Positions 19,397 to 29,009 are shown, counted from the first letter of the stretch. The stretch: DNA of 34,874 bases from Tritrichomonas foetus (GCA_001839685.1 MLAK01001083.1:1-34874), one strand, 5' to 3'. Program-made: numbers and translations. Notes: a model not told the origin generated them from the sequence alone.

Positions 19397-20638
19397 ATGA
19401 TAACGTCACTTCCTCGAGATTTTAAATCATTCCCAAATCTTAAATGCAATAGCATGATATCGATAAGCACTGATTTTGATGTATCCGCCGCAATCAAATC
19501 AAATGACGTATCCTTATATCCACAAATTCTTGCAGAGTTCAAAAAGTTTAATGATTCAGACTCGGCCAAACTTGCTGATGACTTTATTGCACAACTTTTC
19601 AAATCTTTTGTTGCTGCCCCAGTGAAAAATCAAAAATCGATAACATCAATGATCGAATCCTTGATGAGCTTTATCAAAGACGACGAAAAGAAAATTCAGC
19701 TCATTATGAAAGTTTCAGCAAACTCCGATTGCAGATTGAGAGCTCTTGCTCCATCATTGATCAAATTCGTAGATAATCCCCAACGATTAAGAAACTGCTT
19801 TTTCAGCTTGACACTTGACCGAGTTTCTTCAGTCCGAAAGTCCACGGTGCTTTCTTTGGTTGATGCAAAGTTCGATATCAGATCACTTGAAGCGATGCTC
19901 AGAAATGCAGTAAACGATAGAGATGCATCAGTTAAGAATGCTGCTGCCGAAGTAATTGGAGATGTTGCACCACATTTAATTAAAGAATATTGTTTGTTAT
20001 TGGAAAATAAACTTTCGAGTCAAGTTGCTTTAAAATCTATTGAAAAATTTGTTAATTCTCATAATGGAATTAAGCTTTTTTATAAATCAATGGCAACTGC
20101 TATAAACAATTTCCCAATTGAAGGTGGCGAAGCTCTTTTAATTGCTTCAAAATACGCTCAAAAGGACGAATTGGATCTTCTCATTATTTTAGCTGAGCAA
20201 TTAACTACTTGCGAATCATTTATGCTTAAATTCAATCAATTTGCAGAAGTTTTTGAAGATAAATCAAAATTGTTATCACTTTTATCAATAAAGAATATTA
20301 ATTCATGGCGTCAAAGAGTTGTGATTTTGAGAAATTGTGTCGAACTTGCAAAGTTCTTGCCAGATCAAATAGCAGAAAAAGCAATCGAATTTTCGTGTGA
20401 TGATGTTGCTGTTGTCAGAACTTCATCCATTGTTTTGTGGCAGAAACTCATTTCTATTGATGAAAAATATATTAATGATCTTGAAAAACTTCTTGATGAA
20501 AGTTGGCAAGCGAGAATTATAGCTGCAAAAGTGATTGGAATTATAGGAATTGATAAGTTCCAATCAATTTCCGAAAAATTACGAAATGATGAAGTAGAAA
20601 ATGTTAGAAAATGCATTGAAGAACATATAAACTTATAA
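19397..20638 (+). CDS. HEAT-repeat protein, PP2A scaffold-like
   Basis: A 413-residue all-helical protein made of HEAT repeats. Clear units include about 117-155 (LRALAPSLIKFVDNPQRLRN), 155-190 (VRKSTVLSLVDAKFDIRSLE), 190-225 (DASVKNAAAEVIGDVAPHLI) and the last one ending VIGIIGIDKFQSISEKL, VENVRKCIEEHI. The Asp-x-x-x-x-Val-(Arg/Lys) signature typical of PP2A regulatory A subunits recurs in several units, so a PP2A-A-like scaffold is the nearest guess. It is much shorter than the 15-repeat, roughly 590-residue A subunit, so it may be a divergent paralogue or another HEAT adaptor. No enzymatic motif is present; it should act as a soluble scaffold. The start is supported by an Inr-like TCA eight bases upstream, and the stop lies in TAAA. 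Confidence 0.8.
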   Translation: MITSLPRDFKSFPNLKCNSMISISTDFDVSAAIKSNDVSLYPQILAEFKKFNDSDSAKLADDFIAQLFKSFVAAPVKNQKSITSMIESLMSFIKDDEKKIQLIMKVSANSDCRLRALAPSLIKFVDNPQRLRNCFFSLTLDRVSSVRKSTVLSLVDAKFDIRSLEAMLRNAVNDRDASVKNAAAEVIGDVAPHLIKEYCLLLENKLSSQVALKSIEKFVNSHNGIKLFYKSMATAINNFPIEGGEALLIASKYAQKDELDLLIILAEQLTTCESFMLKFNQFAEVFEDKSKLLSLLSIKNINSWRQRVVILRNCVELAKFLPDQIAEKAIEFSCDDVAVVRTSSIVLWQKLISIDEKYINDLEKLLDESWQARIIAAKVIGIIGIDKFQSISEKLRNDEVENVRKCIEEHINL

Positions 20639-20987
20639 ATCATATAGAGTTATATAATAGAAGATAGAATTAGAGAAATAAAGCCAGGCATAAAAATTCT
20701 CTTTTATTTATTATTATTATTAATAAAATTACGTACATGATTTGATGATATTGAGTATTTCTTTTTATACTCATTTTATTTTTGTTGTCAATCTTTTTTC
20801 CTTCATGTTTTGTTGATTTCCTTGATTAGGTAATTTTTTCCATGTTCGAAAAAATTCATGAAATGCGTCGATATATGTTAACTTTGAAATATATATCTCG
20901 CGATATGAATCAAAACAAAAAAAGGAATTAGTGAATGTGCTCTCTCTAATAATGCCTATAGATATCATCATGAAATTTTTAATTATA
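20639..20987. other. spacer between HEAT gene and mariner copy 2
   Basis: Holds the 3' end region of the HEAT gene. A minus-strand 66-codon frame at 20771-20971 starts 16 bp from the mariner target site; I do not accept it as a gene. Nothing else is recognised. Confidence 0.5.
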
Positions 20988-21013
20988 GGGTGTCCGGTAA
21001 TGTGATGTCACTA
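20988..21013 (+). repeat. mariner copy 2 left terminal inverted repeat
   Basis: Identical to the left end of copy 1, including the TAAT in the middle where the right end has a different tetranucleotide. Confidence 0.9.
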
Positions 21014-21031
21014 AGTATAATAAAGTCATTT

Positions 21032-21045
21032 CTAATAAGTCATTT
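21032..21045. repeat. 14-bp insertion/imperfect tandem duplication in mariner copy 2
   Basis: Compared with copy 1, CTAATAAGTCATTT is extra. It nearly repeats the preceding TAATAAAGTCATTT. An N follows at 21057. It may be a real duplication or an assembly join. Confidence 0.7.
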
Positions 21046-21061
21046 TTTATTGATAANTATT

Positions 21062-22072
21062 TCAAAATATGTAGTCTCCATTGGCATCAATAACTTTTTT
21101 CAGTCTATTTTGCCATTCTGCAAAAACTGAAAACAAAGTTTCCGATGGAATTTCATTGAAAATTTGGACTATTGTTTGAATCAAATGGCTTGGTGATTCA
21201 AAAACAATTCCTTTAACTTTTTCTTTAATAGTTCCAAATAAAAAAAAGTCGCTAGGCGCCAAATCAGGTGAATATGCCGGATGTGGAACTGATTCTAGTG
21301 AGTTTTCATTTATATATTTTTTGACAATTTTTGCCACATGAGGCTTTGCATTGTCATAATGAACAAATAATTTTTTATAATTATTCGAGTTTTTAAACTC
21401 AACAATTTTTGACATAATGGCTGTAATATAATATGCAGCATTAAACTTTTCATTTGGCGGCAAAACATCAATATGAATTATCCCATGAGGGTTCCAAAAT
21501 ACAGTCACCATAAATTTAGTGATCTGAAACCCTGGATTTTGAATAGTTGGGATTACTGAGTTTTCAGGAATCCATTGTGTATTGAAATCAGTCTTGGAAT
21601 AAAACCAAGACTCATCTCCTGTTATTAAAAAGGTGAAATTAGTTTTTTGTTCTGCATTCAAAATTTTAAGAAGTTTTTTTGCCAATAAAACTCTATTGGC
21701 CTTTTGATTTTCTGTTAGAATATGTGGCACCCATCGAAGATGCACATGTTTATACATTAATTTTGATGTTAAACGATCATAAATTGTCGATTTTGGTTCA
21801 CCTAAAACATTAGCAATATATCGACACGATGAATGTGGAAATTCGGTTAAAACATCTAAAATTTTCCAGTCAAGAATATCATAACTTTGGCACTTTTTCT
21901 CTTTTTTCACAGGCTGTGTGTTTTGACTTCTGTTCAGTTCTGCCATGACTCGGTAGATTTGTCTTTGAGACAAACATTTTTCTTTCAAGACACTCTTCAT
22001 TTCTTCATATATTTCTTTGCCCCTTTTTCCTTCAAGCTGCAGAAAAGTTATGATTGAATGTTGATCAATCAT
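21062..22072 (-). CDS. mariner transposase (copy 2)
   Basis: Its 336 residues are identical to copy 1 throughout, including the catalytic D153, D240 and D275 with DD34D spacing, the WVPHIL linker motif and the N-terminal helix-turn-helix region. The gene is intact with no stop or shift. Identity at the protein and, as far as compared, nucleotide level shows both copies come from a very recent common source. Which was the donor, if either, cannot be told. The 14-bp insertion lies beyond its stop codon, between the gene and the left end, so it does not affect the protein. Confidence 0.96.
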   Translation of the reverse strand: MIDQHSIITFLQLEGKRGKEIYEEMKSVLKEKCLSQRQIYRVMAELNRSQNTQPVKKEKKCQSYDILDWKILDVLTEFPHSSCRYIANVLGEPKSTIYDRLTSKLMYKHVHLRWVPHILTENQKANRVLLAKKLLKILNAEQKTNFTFLITGDESWFYSKTDFNTQWIPENSVIPTIQNPGFQITKFMVTVFWNPHGIIHIDVLPPNEKFNAAYYITAIMSKIVEFKNSNNYKKLFVHYDNAKPHVAKIVKKYINENSLESVPHPAYSPDLAPSDFFLFGTIKEKVKGIVFESPSHLIQTIVQIFNEIPSETLFSVFAEWQNRLKKVIDANGDYIF

Positions 22073-22078
22073 TTTTTA

Positions 22079-22103
22079 ATAAACGTGCATCGTGTACGTT
22101 TAT
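22079..22103. repeat. palindrome upstream of mariner transposase (copy 2)
   Basis: Same imperfect palindrome as at 9204-9228, six bases upstream of the transposase ATG. Confidence 0.6.
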
Positions 22104-22247
22104 AAATTATTCTTTTTTTTTATGAAAAAGATTCTTTATCTCTATTTTCAGTCAAGAGAAAAAAAAATTGTTTTCAAAATTTTTATGTTAACATTGCATA
22201 GTTTATTATTTATAAATATAATGTATTGATTTCACTTCTAATGTGGG

Positions 22248-22273
22248 TAGTGACATCACGCCTCCGGACACCC
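22248..22273 (-). repeat. mariner copy 2 right terminal inverted repeat
   Basis: Identical to the right end of copy 1, ending CCGGACACCC before the TA target duplication. Confidence 0.9.
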
Positions 22274-22340
22274 TATAATAAAAAATAAAAGATGAAAAGG
22301 AATTTCTTATATAAATATAATTTTTAACAAATAAAATAAT

Positions 22341-25300
22341 TCATACACTTTCTGAATCACTAGATAACATTAATCGCTTTTTGTTGATAGCAGATGCTGT
22401 TGCTTTTTGGTTTGATGGTCTAATTCCGAGTCTGTTTGGAGCTTTTACAGGCATTGATAATTCGTCATCACTGGAGGAAGAATTTTTATCACTATCGCTA
22501 GAATCAACTCGCTTCTTTCTTCTTCGAGATACAACTGGTCTTTTGGCATTCAGGAAATCTTTTTGGGCTGATGTTTGGTCATTTTTCTTTTTCTTTTTTA
22601 ATATAATGTCATCATCAGAATCAGAATCAGAGCTTAACATGATTTTTGTTTCCTTTTGCCGGCTTACAGGCCTTGAAGCTCGTAAATTTCCTGCAAATCT
22701 AACTGAAGAATTGCTTTTGTTTGATAAATCTCCTCTTTTGCTTGATGAAGACAGGTTTCCACTAGATTTAACTTTAATTTGTGGTGGTGAAGAAGATTCA
22801 TTAAGAGTTTCAGAAGAAGCTTCTTCAGACATTTCTTTATTAATATGAGTTTCGTCTTTTTGATTAGATGCTGGCGACTCTGGAAGAGGTAAAACATGAG
22901 TTTCAGCTTCAGAATGTTTTCCAGAGTTAGAATTTGAAGCACTCTTTTTCCTTGAATCAGATTTCATTTTCTCTGAAGGCACATCTGATTTATCTGTATG
23001 GAATGAAACTTTTGATGATGTTTTTGGAATGTTTTGTTCTTTACCTGGTTCTGATTTGTCAGATTTTATCGATTTATCAGATTTTACAGATTTTTGGGAT
23101 TTAAATGATGCACTACTTGAACTGCTACTTGAACTACTTTCACTTTCGGAATTTTGTTCAACTTCAGCAAGAGCAAGTACTTTTGGTTCTTTATTACTTT
23201 TATGTGATGAAGCAGATTTAATTTGTGAAGATTTTGAAGCATTTGATAGATTTTTTTGTGATGACATCATTTTCTCATTTTGTTTTGAACTGCTTTTATG
23301 TGATGATTCGATTTTAGATGCGTTGGATTTCTTGGAATTATTTGAGTTGATATGGTTTTCTTCTTCTCCTGCTTGCTTGATACTACTTTTACTTTTATGT
23401 GAAGCCTTCGATGAAGATGAAATATGTTTGGCATCAACATTTTCATGAACTTCTTCTTCATAAGCCATCACTTCCTTTGCAGACTTATGCGATTGCTTAG
23501 AAGGAGAAGATGAAGATGAGCTTGAAGATGAAGATGAACTTGAAGATGAAGAAGATAACAATATTTGTTTAGCGCTGTTTTTGTGTGAAGCCTTAGAAGC
23601 AGATGAAGAAATTTGCTTTTCTTTCTTTGATTCACCAAATTCTTCTGGTTTATCTTCAGTTAAAGGAACTGGTTTGGTTGAACTTTTATGTGAGGCGTTT
23701 GATTTCACAGATTTCATTGAAGTCGTTGAAGCTGCTGATAAAGTTTTTTCTTCTGCTTTAGAAACAGAAGTTTTTGATGCTTTAGATGCTTTTGATGTCG
23801 ATGATGAAGATTGATGTTTGTCTTCTTCACTTAATACAATTTGTTTGATGCTTCCTTGCGAAGATTTTGAAGCAGCTGATAAATTTCTTTCATTTACATT
23901 TTCTGGTAAAGTTTTTTCTCCTAATTTAGTTTTTGAAGAAACAGAAACTTTCGATGATTTTAATGATGCAGATTGTTGCTTTACTTCATCACTCAAAACG
24001 ATTTGTTTAATGCTTCCTTTTGATGTGTTATGAGACGAAGAAGATGAAGAAGACGAAGAAGAAGACGATTCTGATAATTCTTCTTTTTCTTTATTTGCAT
24101 CAAGGACATTAACAGGAAGATTTCTTGGAGAACTGGAGGAAGATGATGAATCTATTTTTTCATCTTTGATAGACTTGGAATGTTTAGAAGAAACAGAATC
24201 TTTGTTGGTTTTAGATTTATTTTCTTTTTCGTCTTCACTTTCTGATGACGATTCAGATGAAAGAATAATTTTTCGTGGTTTAGCATCACTTTTATTTTTA
24301 GCTTCACTATTTGATTTGGCTTCACTTTGTACCTTTGCATCATTTTGAATCTTATCTTCACGAAGTGCTTTTATTTTTGGTTTATTTGTAGACGAAGATG
24401 AAGCAGAATTATTGCGTTTGGTTAAATCTAAAATCAAAGGTTGCGGAGCAGATGAATAAGAAGCAGATGATTGTCCTCCCTTTGCAGATGATTCCAGAAC
24501 TGCTTCTTCTTCTTGACCAATTTCTGATGTTGATGGAGAAGGTGGCAAAGGTGAAGATGAAGAGGATGAAGATGAAGATTTCTTCTGAGTTGGAGTTACT
24601 TCTAATTTCATTGGTTGAGGAGCTGAAGAGGAACTTGTTGATTTTGCTTCTTTATTTTCTTCCTCTTCTTCTTCATATTCATAATAGTCTTCTTCTTCAA
24701 CATTTGGTCGAGCTTTTGATTGACGACGAGAGTACTCGTCTTCCTCTTCTTCCTCTTCCTCTTCTTCCTGATAATAATCAGAATATTGTTTCTCGTGTGT
24801 ATTTCTATGACTACTTTCAATAATTGAACTTGCGCCACTTTCTGTTTCAGCCTCAAGTAAAATTTCGTGGACTGGACGAAGTGAAACAACAAGAATCCAA
24901 ATGGCATATAATTCATTAGGAAATGCTTTAACTTCAACAGATCTTCCATACAAAATTTTATCATTTTCTTCAGTTGCACAAATATCTCTTTTCTTTAATT
25001 CATCTATAATTTCATTTCGTAGTAAAGTATCATTTGATTCTTCTTCATCATATGCATAACTAATAAAGAATGGTGAACCAACAATTCTATAATCTTTGAA
25101 TATTTTCTTTGTTTCGCTCATTAAATCATTAAATGATCTTCTCTTTTCTTCTGAACTTGAAATAGGTTTCTTTCTTGCTTTAAGAAGTTGTGAAAGATTC
25201 TTTTTAATATCTTTAGACCATTTGGTGTGTGGTCGAAGTGAATTAACACATTCAAATACCATTCTATTAACTTTCTTCTGAATTTTATTTTTTCTTTCTT

Positions 25301-28300
25301 CATTAGGTTTTGTTAGAATTAAATCCGCAATTTGTGGTGTTGGGAAGTCAACATAAGGGAAACTTTTATCGAAAAATGGAAGCCAGCATTCTTTATTACT
25401 TAAATCCCAAATGATTTGGTTAGGTGCGCCATATTTCTGGATATTGAACCAAACATTTTTATCATTGAATACAGTTGTAACATCAGATAAAGTTATATCT
25501 TGATCTGCCAGATCATAAATTGTTCCATGTGTTGGATTGAACAATGTGAGTTTAATTGTAGAATCAATCTCATCGATGGTTAAAACAAAAGCATTATATC
25601 CAGAGATCATGTCATTCCCAATTACGATAAAAGCATTCATATTTTGTCCTAGGAGTAAATTACAAAATAGTAATGCATGCTCAATATTTGTTCCAAGATT
25701 TGATTCAATCATATCAAGTGATGTGCACCATGCATTATCGCTTCTATTTAATGAAGCATCTGCTGGAATCATTGAAACAAATGTTAACAAATGCATAAAT
25801 CCAGAAATCTCTGTTATAGATTGTTGCGTTGCCATTCTGCATGGAAGCATCGATTTTCCTTCACTTGTCATCACTAGAATAGTATATTCTCTATTTGGGC
25901 ATAAAACACGAAGACTGTTCCATAAATCATGTGCTCGATCATTTATTTCTTCATTTTCAGCAACAGGACTTGGTAAGTGAATACGATCAAATAATAACTT
26001 CGGCCTTAATCTGATTGATAATGTCAATTTCGAAAATTCTGGATCTACAACATGATCCATAAGAAATGGAGGCGTTGTCATAGAAAATACTCCAGAAACA
26101 TGTTCATTAATAAAAATGGAACGTAATGGAATTTGCAAAGTTGCTAAAAATTGATTTTCTTCTTTGTCATATTTATCAAATAAGTCAATTCTGATCGTTT
26201 TATCATCAATGTGTTTATAATCTGGTAAAGAATCACCTTCTTTCACTAACCTTAGTTCAATTTTTTTGTTAAAATTAGCGCTTGTTCCGGAAATCACAGA
26301 GGTAGCATGTTCAATTCCTTGAAGAGAAATTCTCGCAAAAATTTGCGGTTCTTTAGAATTCGTTGAAGCTTCTCTTAATGAAGTTGCATTATTTTTCTCT
26401 GGATATCGAGTTGGTGTTGCCAGAATATGATGAAGATGAAGAAGAATTGTACTAGTTGGTTCAATTCGATGAGATGCTGTTGCTTCTTTAGGGGATAGTC
26501 CTTTATTCTGCTTGAAAAAGTTAAAAAGAGAACCAAAGAATGAGAAAAAGCTTGGTGATGGTGGTTGGGTAATAACATCATATAGTTTTAATGGTTCTCG
26601 TTGAGCCAATAAAAGATCAGGATTCTCTAAAGTTGGTCTAATTAAATCATAAGCTCTGTTAGGAATCTGTTTCCAAACATCACTTGCTGCCATTGATGCA
26701 AATAAAGTTGATTCTGTTCCATTATCAAGAGTGAAGGTACCTGATATATTATCTTCATTTTGTTGAGCTTGAATTGCAGCAATTGCTGAAGTCATATAAG
26801 GATCATTTGGATCATGATTATCAACAAGTTCTTTAATCATTTTCATAGACATCCGAATAGGCACCTTTGTTTTCGCTTTCCCAACATATCTAGTATCTTG
26901 GAGTACAGTGATAAGAGATTCTGGATCTGGCTCAATAAAACATCTTGCTTCAATGAAACCTTGAATCATTCGACCATTTGCAATTGGTGAAGAAGAAGTA
27001 AACTCATATTCAATGAAATTAGGTGGCTCGCCATTATAAACTGGAATTACAACGTTTGCAATTTCATGTCTTCTAGCTAATCCAGATTCATAAATATGGA
27101 TTTTGATGCCAGGCGGAGTGTGCAGCACAAGCGCGTGACATCCAACATCAGGATAAGCAATAAAATCCGAAGAAATTTGTGTTTCATCAGACCGAATTTC
27201 TTCGTTTCCCATCCAAAAAGATACAGAAACTCTTGCTTTTGATAATTTTTGAAAACGAGCCTGCTCTTCAAGTGGAAGGAGAGAAAAATCTGCTTTTGGC
27301 ATTTCAGATAAAACTGGAATCCATTTTGTTTCACCTGGTTGACGAAGTCCCATATTTTTATGATTTTGTTTTAATCTATCGATAATTTGTTTAAGCTCTA
27401 TATCTTTTCCGTGAAGTAAAGAAAGCTTACGCATTTCTTTTGCACGGTCTTTCAAATAATCAAAATATAACTTCCGTTCGGCTTCTTTTTCATTTTCATC
27501 ATACTTTCTTGCTTTCCATTTGAGATTTATAGTTGTAGTTGGACGAGATCGATCACGAGTCTCTTTTAGCATATGCCAGGATTCTAATAATGAGTCCCTT
27601 TTTTCACCAATTTTTTGTTCTTCAATATCTCTGAGTTCATGACATTCAATAATTTTTTCTAATAACTCTTGTTCTCTTTCAGGATGATATTTTAATTCTT
27701 TTCTAAGAGCAATAATTTTTTCCATAAAATATTGTGTGCGAGGAAAATGAATATCATTCATATATGATTGATACAATTTCTGTACTTGATTTGTGAGAAG
27801 GTCTTGATCACTTGAAAGTTCATGTGATGTGAATCTAATTCGATTAATCTCAACTCGAATATTTCTTGCAGCATTGGAATTTTCTAAAGTCCAGCATGAC
27901 GCAGGAACAAATTTTTTGGAATTTTTTTTATGAAAAGGCGATTTTTCTTTCAGCAAAAATGGAGGCGGTATGTGACGTAAATTTGGAGCGTCGTTAATCA
28001 CATCACCATGCACATCAAAATAAGCTTGCCGATGGTCTTCATCGAGTAATAATCGATTTTGGAGGCGATCGATGTTGGATTTTTTCGAGAGCGGCTGTTC
28101 GCGATAATAATGGCCTTCTTCAGAAAAATCGAAATCTGGGTCGAGCGGATGAAAAGAAAATGACGGTTTTGAAATATCTGTTAAAAGGGGACGAAAACCT
28201 GCTAATTTTTGTCTCGTAACGAGAATTCCATCAAGCGGATTATAATCAACATCTTCTTCAAAATCAGATTCAACACTGCTAAAAGAAGCTTCTTCGAGAT

Positions 28301-28553
28301 TTCCCGTTTGTCTGTTATTTGAAATAATGTGAAGAAGTTGCTGCTTCAAATCTACACCTTGTTGGACTGTCACTCCTTTGATATAACTAGAATTTGCGTT
28401 TGCTGACTCAACGCCTCGCAATATTTGGGAATTTGTGAGAGAAATGCTATTTGTGTCGCGTAAATCGTCGAGAGTGGTTGAATATTGTTTATATTTAAAA
28501 TCGAGATTGTGTATATTTAATGCGGCAGTGTCTTGATCATTGATCGAAGACAT
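22341..28553 (-). CDS. CC2D2A: CC2D2A-like ciliary transition-zone protein with long Ser-rich tail
   Basis: A 2070-residue homologue of CC2D2A (MKS6), an MKS-module component of the transition zone at the base of cilia and flagella. In order: a disordered acidic start; a coiled-coil region (about 225-400) with KLYFDYLKDRAKEMRKLSLL; the CC2D2A N-terminal C2 domain (about 430-560, RVSVSFWMGNEEIRSDETQI); a second C2 domain (about 740-820, IRIDLFDKYDKEENQFLATL); and an inactive transglutaminase-like domain (about 885-1060) with NIEHALLFCNLLL and NVWFNIQKYGAPNQIIWDL, closely matching animal CC2D2A. The region up to about 1235 ends like the animal protein (AIWILVVSLRP). Beyond it lies an 835-residue low-complexity tail: poly-Glu blocks, Ser runs and recurring SHKS and ILLS-type motifs, with no counterpart I know. 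An Inr-like TCAATATT lies at 28556-28563, two bases before the ATG. Confidence 0.9.
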   Translation of the reverse strand: MSSINDQDTAALNIHNLDFKYKQYSTTLDDLRDTNSISLTNSQILRGVESANANSSYIKGVTVQQGVDLKQQLLHIISNNRQTGNLEEASFSSVESDFEEDVDYNPLDGILVTRQKLAGFRPLLTDISKPSFSFHPLDPDFDFSEEGHYYREQPLSKKSNIDRLQNRLLLDEDHRQAYFDVHGDVINDAPNLRHIPPPFLLKEKSPFHKKNSKKFVPASCWTLENSNAARNIRVEINRIRFTSHELSSDQDLLTNQVQKLYQSYMNDIHFPRTQYFMEKIIALRKELKYHPEREQELLEKIIECHELRDIEEQKIGEKRDSLLESWHMLKETRDRSRPTTTINLKWKARKYDENEKEAERKLYFDYLKDRAKEMRKLSLLHGKDIELKQIIDRLKQNHKNMGLRQPGETKWIPVLSEMPKADFSLLPLEEQARFQKLSKARVSVSFWMGNEEIRSDETQISSDFIAYPDVGCHALVLHTPPGIKIHIYESGLARRHEIANVVIPVYNGEPPNFIEYEFTSSSPIANGRMIQGFIEARCFIEPDPESLITVLQDTRYVGKAKTKVPIRMSMKMIKELVDNHDPNDPYMTSAIAAIQAQQNEDNISGTFTLDNGTESTLFASMAASDVWKQIPNRAYDLIRPTLENPDLLLAQREPLKLYDVITQPPSPSFFSFFGSLFNFFKQNKGLSPKEATASHRIEPTSTILLHLHHILATPTRYPEKNNATSLREASTNSKEPQIFARISLQGIEHATSVISGTSANFNKKIELRLVKEGDSLPDYKHIDDKTIRIDLFDKYDKEENQFLATLQIPLRSIFINEHVSGVFSMTTPPFLMDHVVDPEFSKLTLSIRLRPKLLFDRIHLPSPVAENEEINDRAHDLWNSLRVLCPNREYTILVMTSEGKSMLPCRMATQQSITEISGFMHLLTFVSMIPADASLNRSDNAWCTSLDMIESNLGTNIEHALLFCNLLLGQNMNAFIVIGNDMISGYNAFVLTIDEIDSTIKLTLFNPTHGTIYDLADQDITLSDVTTVFNDKNVWFNIQKYGAPNQIIWDLSNKECWLPFFDKSFPYVDFPTPQIADLILTKPNEERKNKIQKKVNRMVFECVNSLRPHTKWSKDIKKNLSQLLKARKKPISSSEEKRRSFNDLMSETKKIFKDYRIVGSPFFISYAYDEEESNDTLLRNEIIDELKKRDICATEENDKILYGRSVEVKAFPNELYAIWILVVSLRPVHEILLEAETESGASSIIESSHRNTHEKQYSDYYQEEEEEEEEEDEYSRRQSKARPNVEEEDYYEYEEEEEENKEAKSTSSSSAPQPMKLEVTPTQKKSSSSSSSSSPLPPSPSTSEIGQEEEAVLESSAKGGQSSASYSSAPQPLILDLTKRNNSASSSSTNKPKIKALREDKIQNDAKVQSEAKSNSEAKNKSDAKPRKIILSSESSSESEDEKENKSKTNKDSVSSKHSKSIKDEKIDSSSSSSSPRNLPVNVLDANKEKEELSESSSSSSSSSSSSHNTSKGSIKQIVLSDEVKQQSASLKSSKVSVSSKTKLGEKTLPENVNERNLSAASKSSQGSIKQIVLSEEDKHQSSSSTSKASKASKTSVSKAEEKTLSAASTTSMKSVKSNASHKSSTKPVPLTEDKPEEFGESKKEKQISSSASKASHKNSAKQILLSSSSSSSSSSSSSSSSSPSKQSHKSAKEVMAYEEEVHENVDAKHISSSSKASHKSKSSIKQAGEEENHINSNNSKKSNASKIESSHKSSSKQNEKMMSSQKNLSNASKSSQIKSASSHKSNKEPKVLALAEVEQNSESESSSSSSSSSASFKSQKSVKSDKSIKSDKSEPGKEQNIPKTSSKVSFHTDKSDVPSEKMKSDSRKKSASNSNSGKHSEAETHVLPLPESPASNQKDETHINKEMSEEASSETLNESSSPPQIKVKSSGNLSSSSKRGDLSNKSNSSVRFAGNLRASRPVSRQKETKIMLSSDSDSDDDIILKKKKKNDQTSAQKDFLNAKRPVVSRRRKKRVDSSDSDKNSSSSDDELSMPVKAPNRLGIRPSNQKATASAINKKRLMLSSDSESV

Positions 28554-29009
28554 GAAATATTGAAAAAATCTTTAACGTATTCAGTTGAACGTTTAGAATT
28601 AAAGAAATAAAATTGACCAGTTTGAAAAAAAGAGGCGATTCAAAAAGCCGAATTTTGAATGCATATACTCAATTCTCCACTTTTTCAATAACCTTTGTTG
28701 TCTGCTGAACAAAAGAGCATTCATAATTTTTTTTTAAAAAATTTAATGTATGATATTACACGAAATTAATTCACAATATACATGAATTTCATTAAACCAA
28801 AAATGAAGCCAGAAATGCAAATTCACTAAAAAATTGAAAATTGATCAAATTGGGTAATCTCTTTCATGCTTGGTCGTGATGCATAGGCATATTTCACAGA
28901 CAAAATTTCTTTCCTACCTTTCAAAATATCGATCGTCAATAAAAAAATTAAATCTTTCTTGGTAAAATAGAAAAACAAGTTAGAAACATTAGAAACAATG
29001 AAAAAAAAT
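28554..29009. other. spacer between CC2D2A start and IMP3 stop
   Basis: Holds the CC2D2A promoter and the IMP3 3' end. No separate gene can be supported; a minus-strand frame at 28826-29092 begins inside IMP3 and is spurious. Confidence 0.55.

Larger units (their letters stand above)
20988..22273 (-). mobile_element. mariner transposon, copy 2
   Basis: A 1286-bp copy of the element at 8127-9398, flanked by TA at 20986-20987 and 22274-22275, in the same orientation. It appears identical to copy 1 everywhere compared, except for a 14-bp insertion at 21032-21045 near its left end and one ambiguous base at 21057. It sits 67 bp downstream of the CC2D2A stop codon, in what should be that gene's 3' region. 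Confidence 0.95.

Noticed and set aside
20771..20971. 66-codon minus-strand ORF next to mariner copy 2
   Set aside because: It starts 16 bp from the transposon, has no clear initiator or homologue, and lies in the HEAT gene's 3' spacer. Likely chance.
22381..24823. Several plus-strand ORFs opposite the CC2D2A tail
   Set aside because: They arise from the biased Ser/Lys/Glu codons of the tail read in antisense (Phe/Leu/Ser-rich) and have no independent support.
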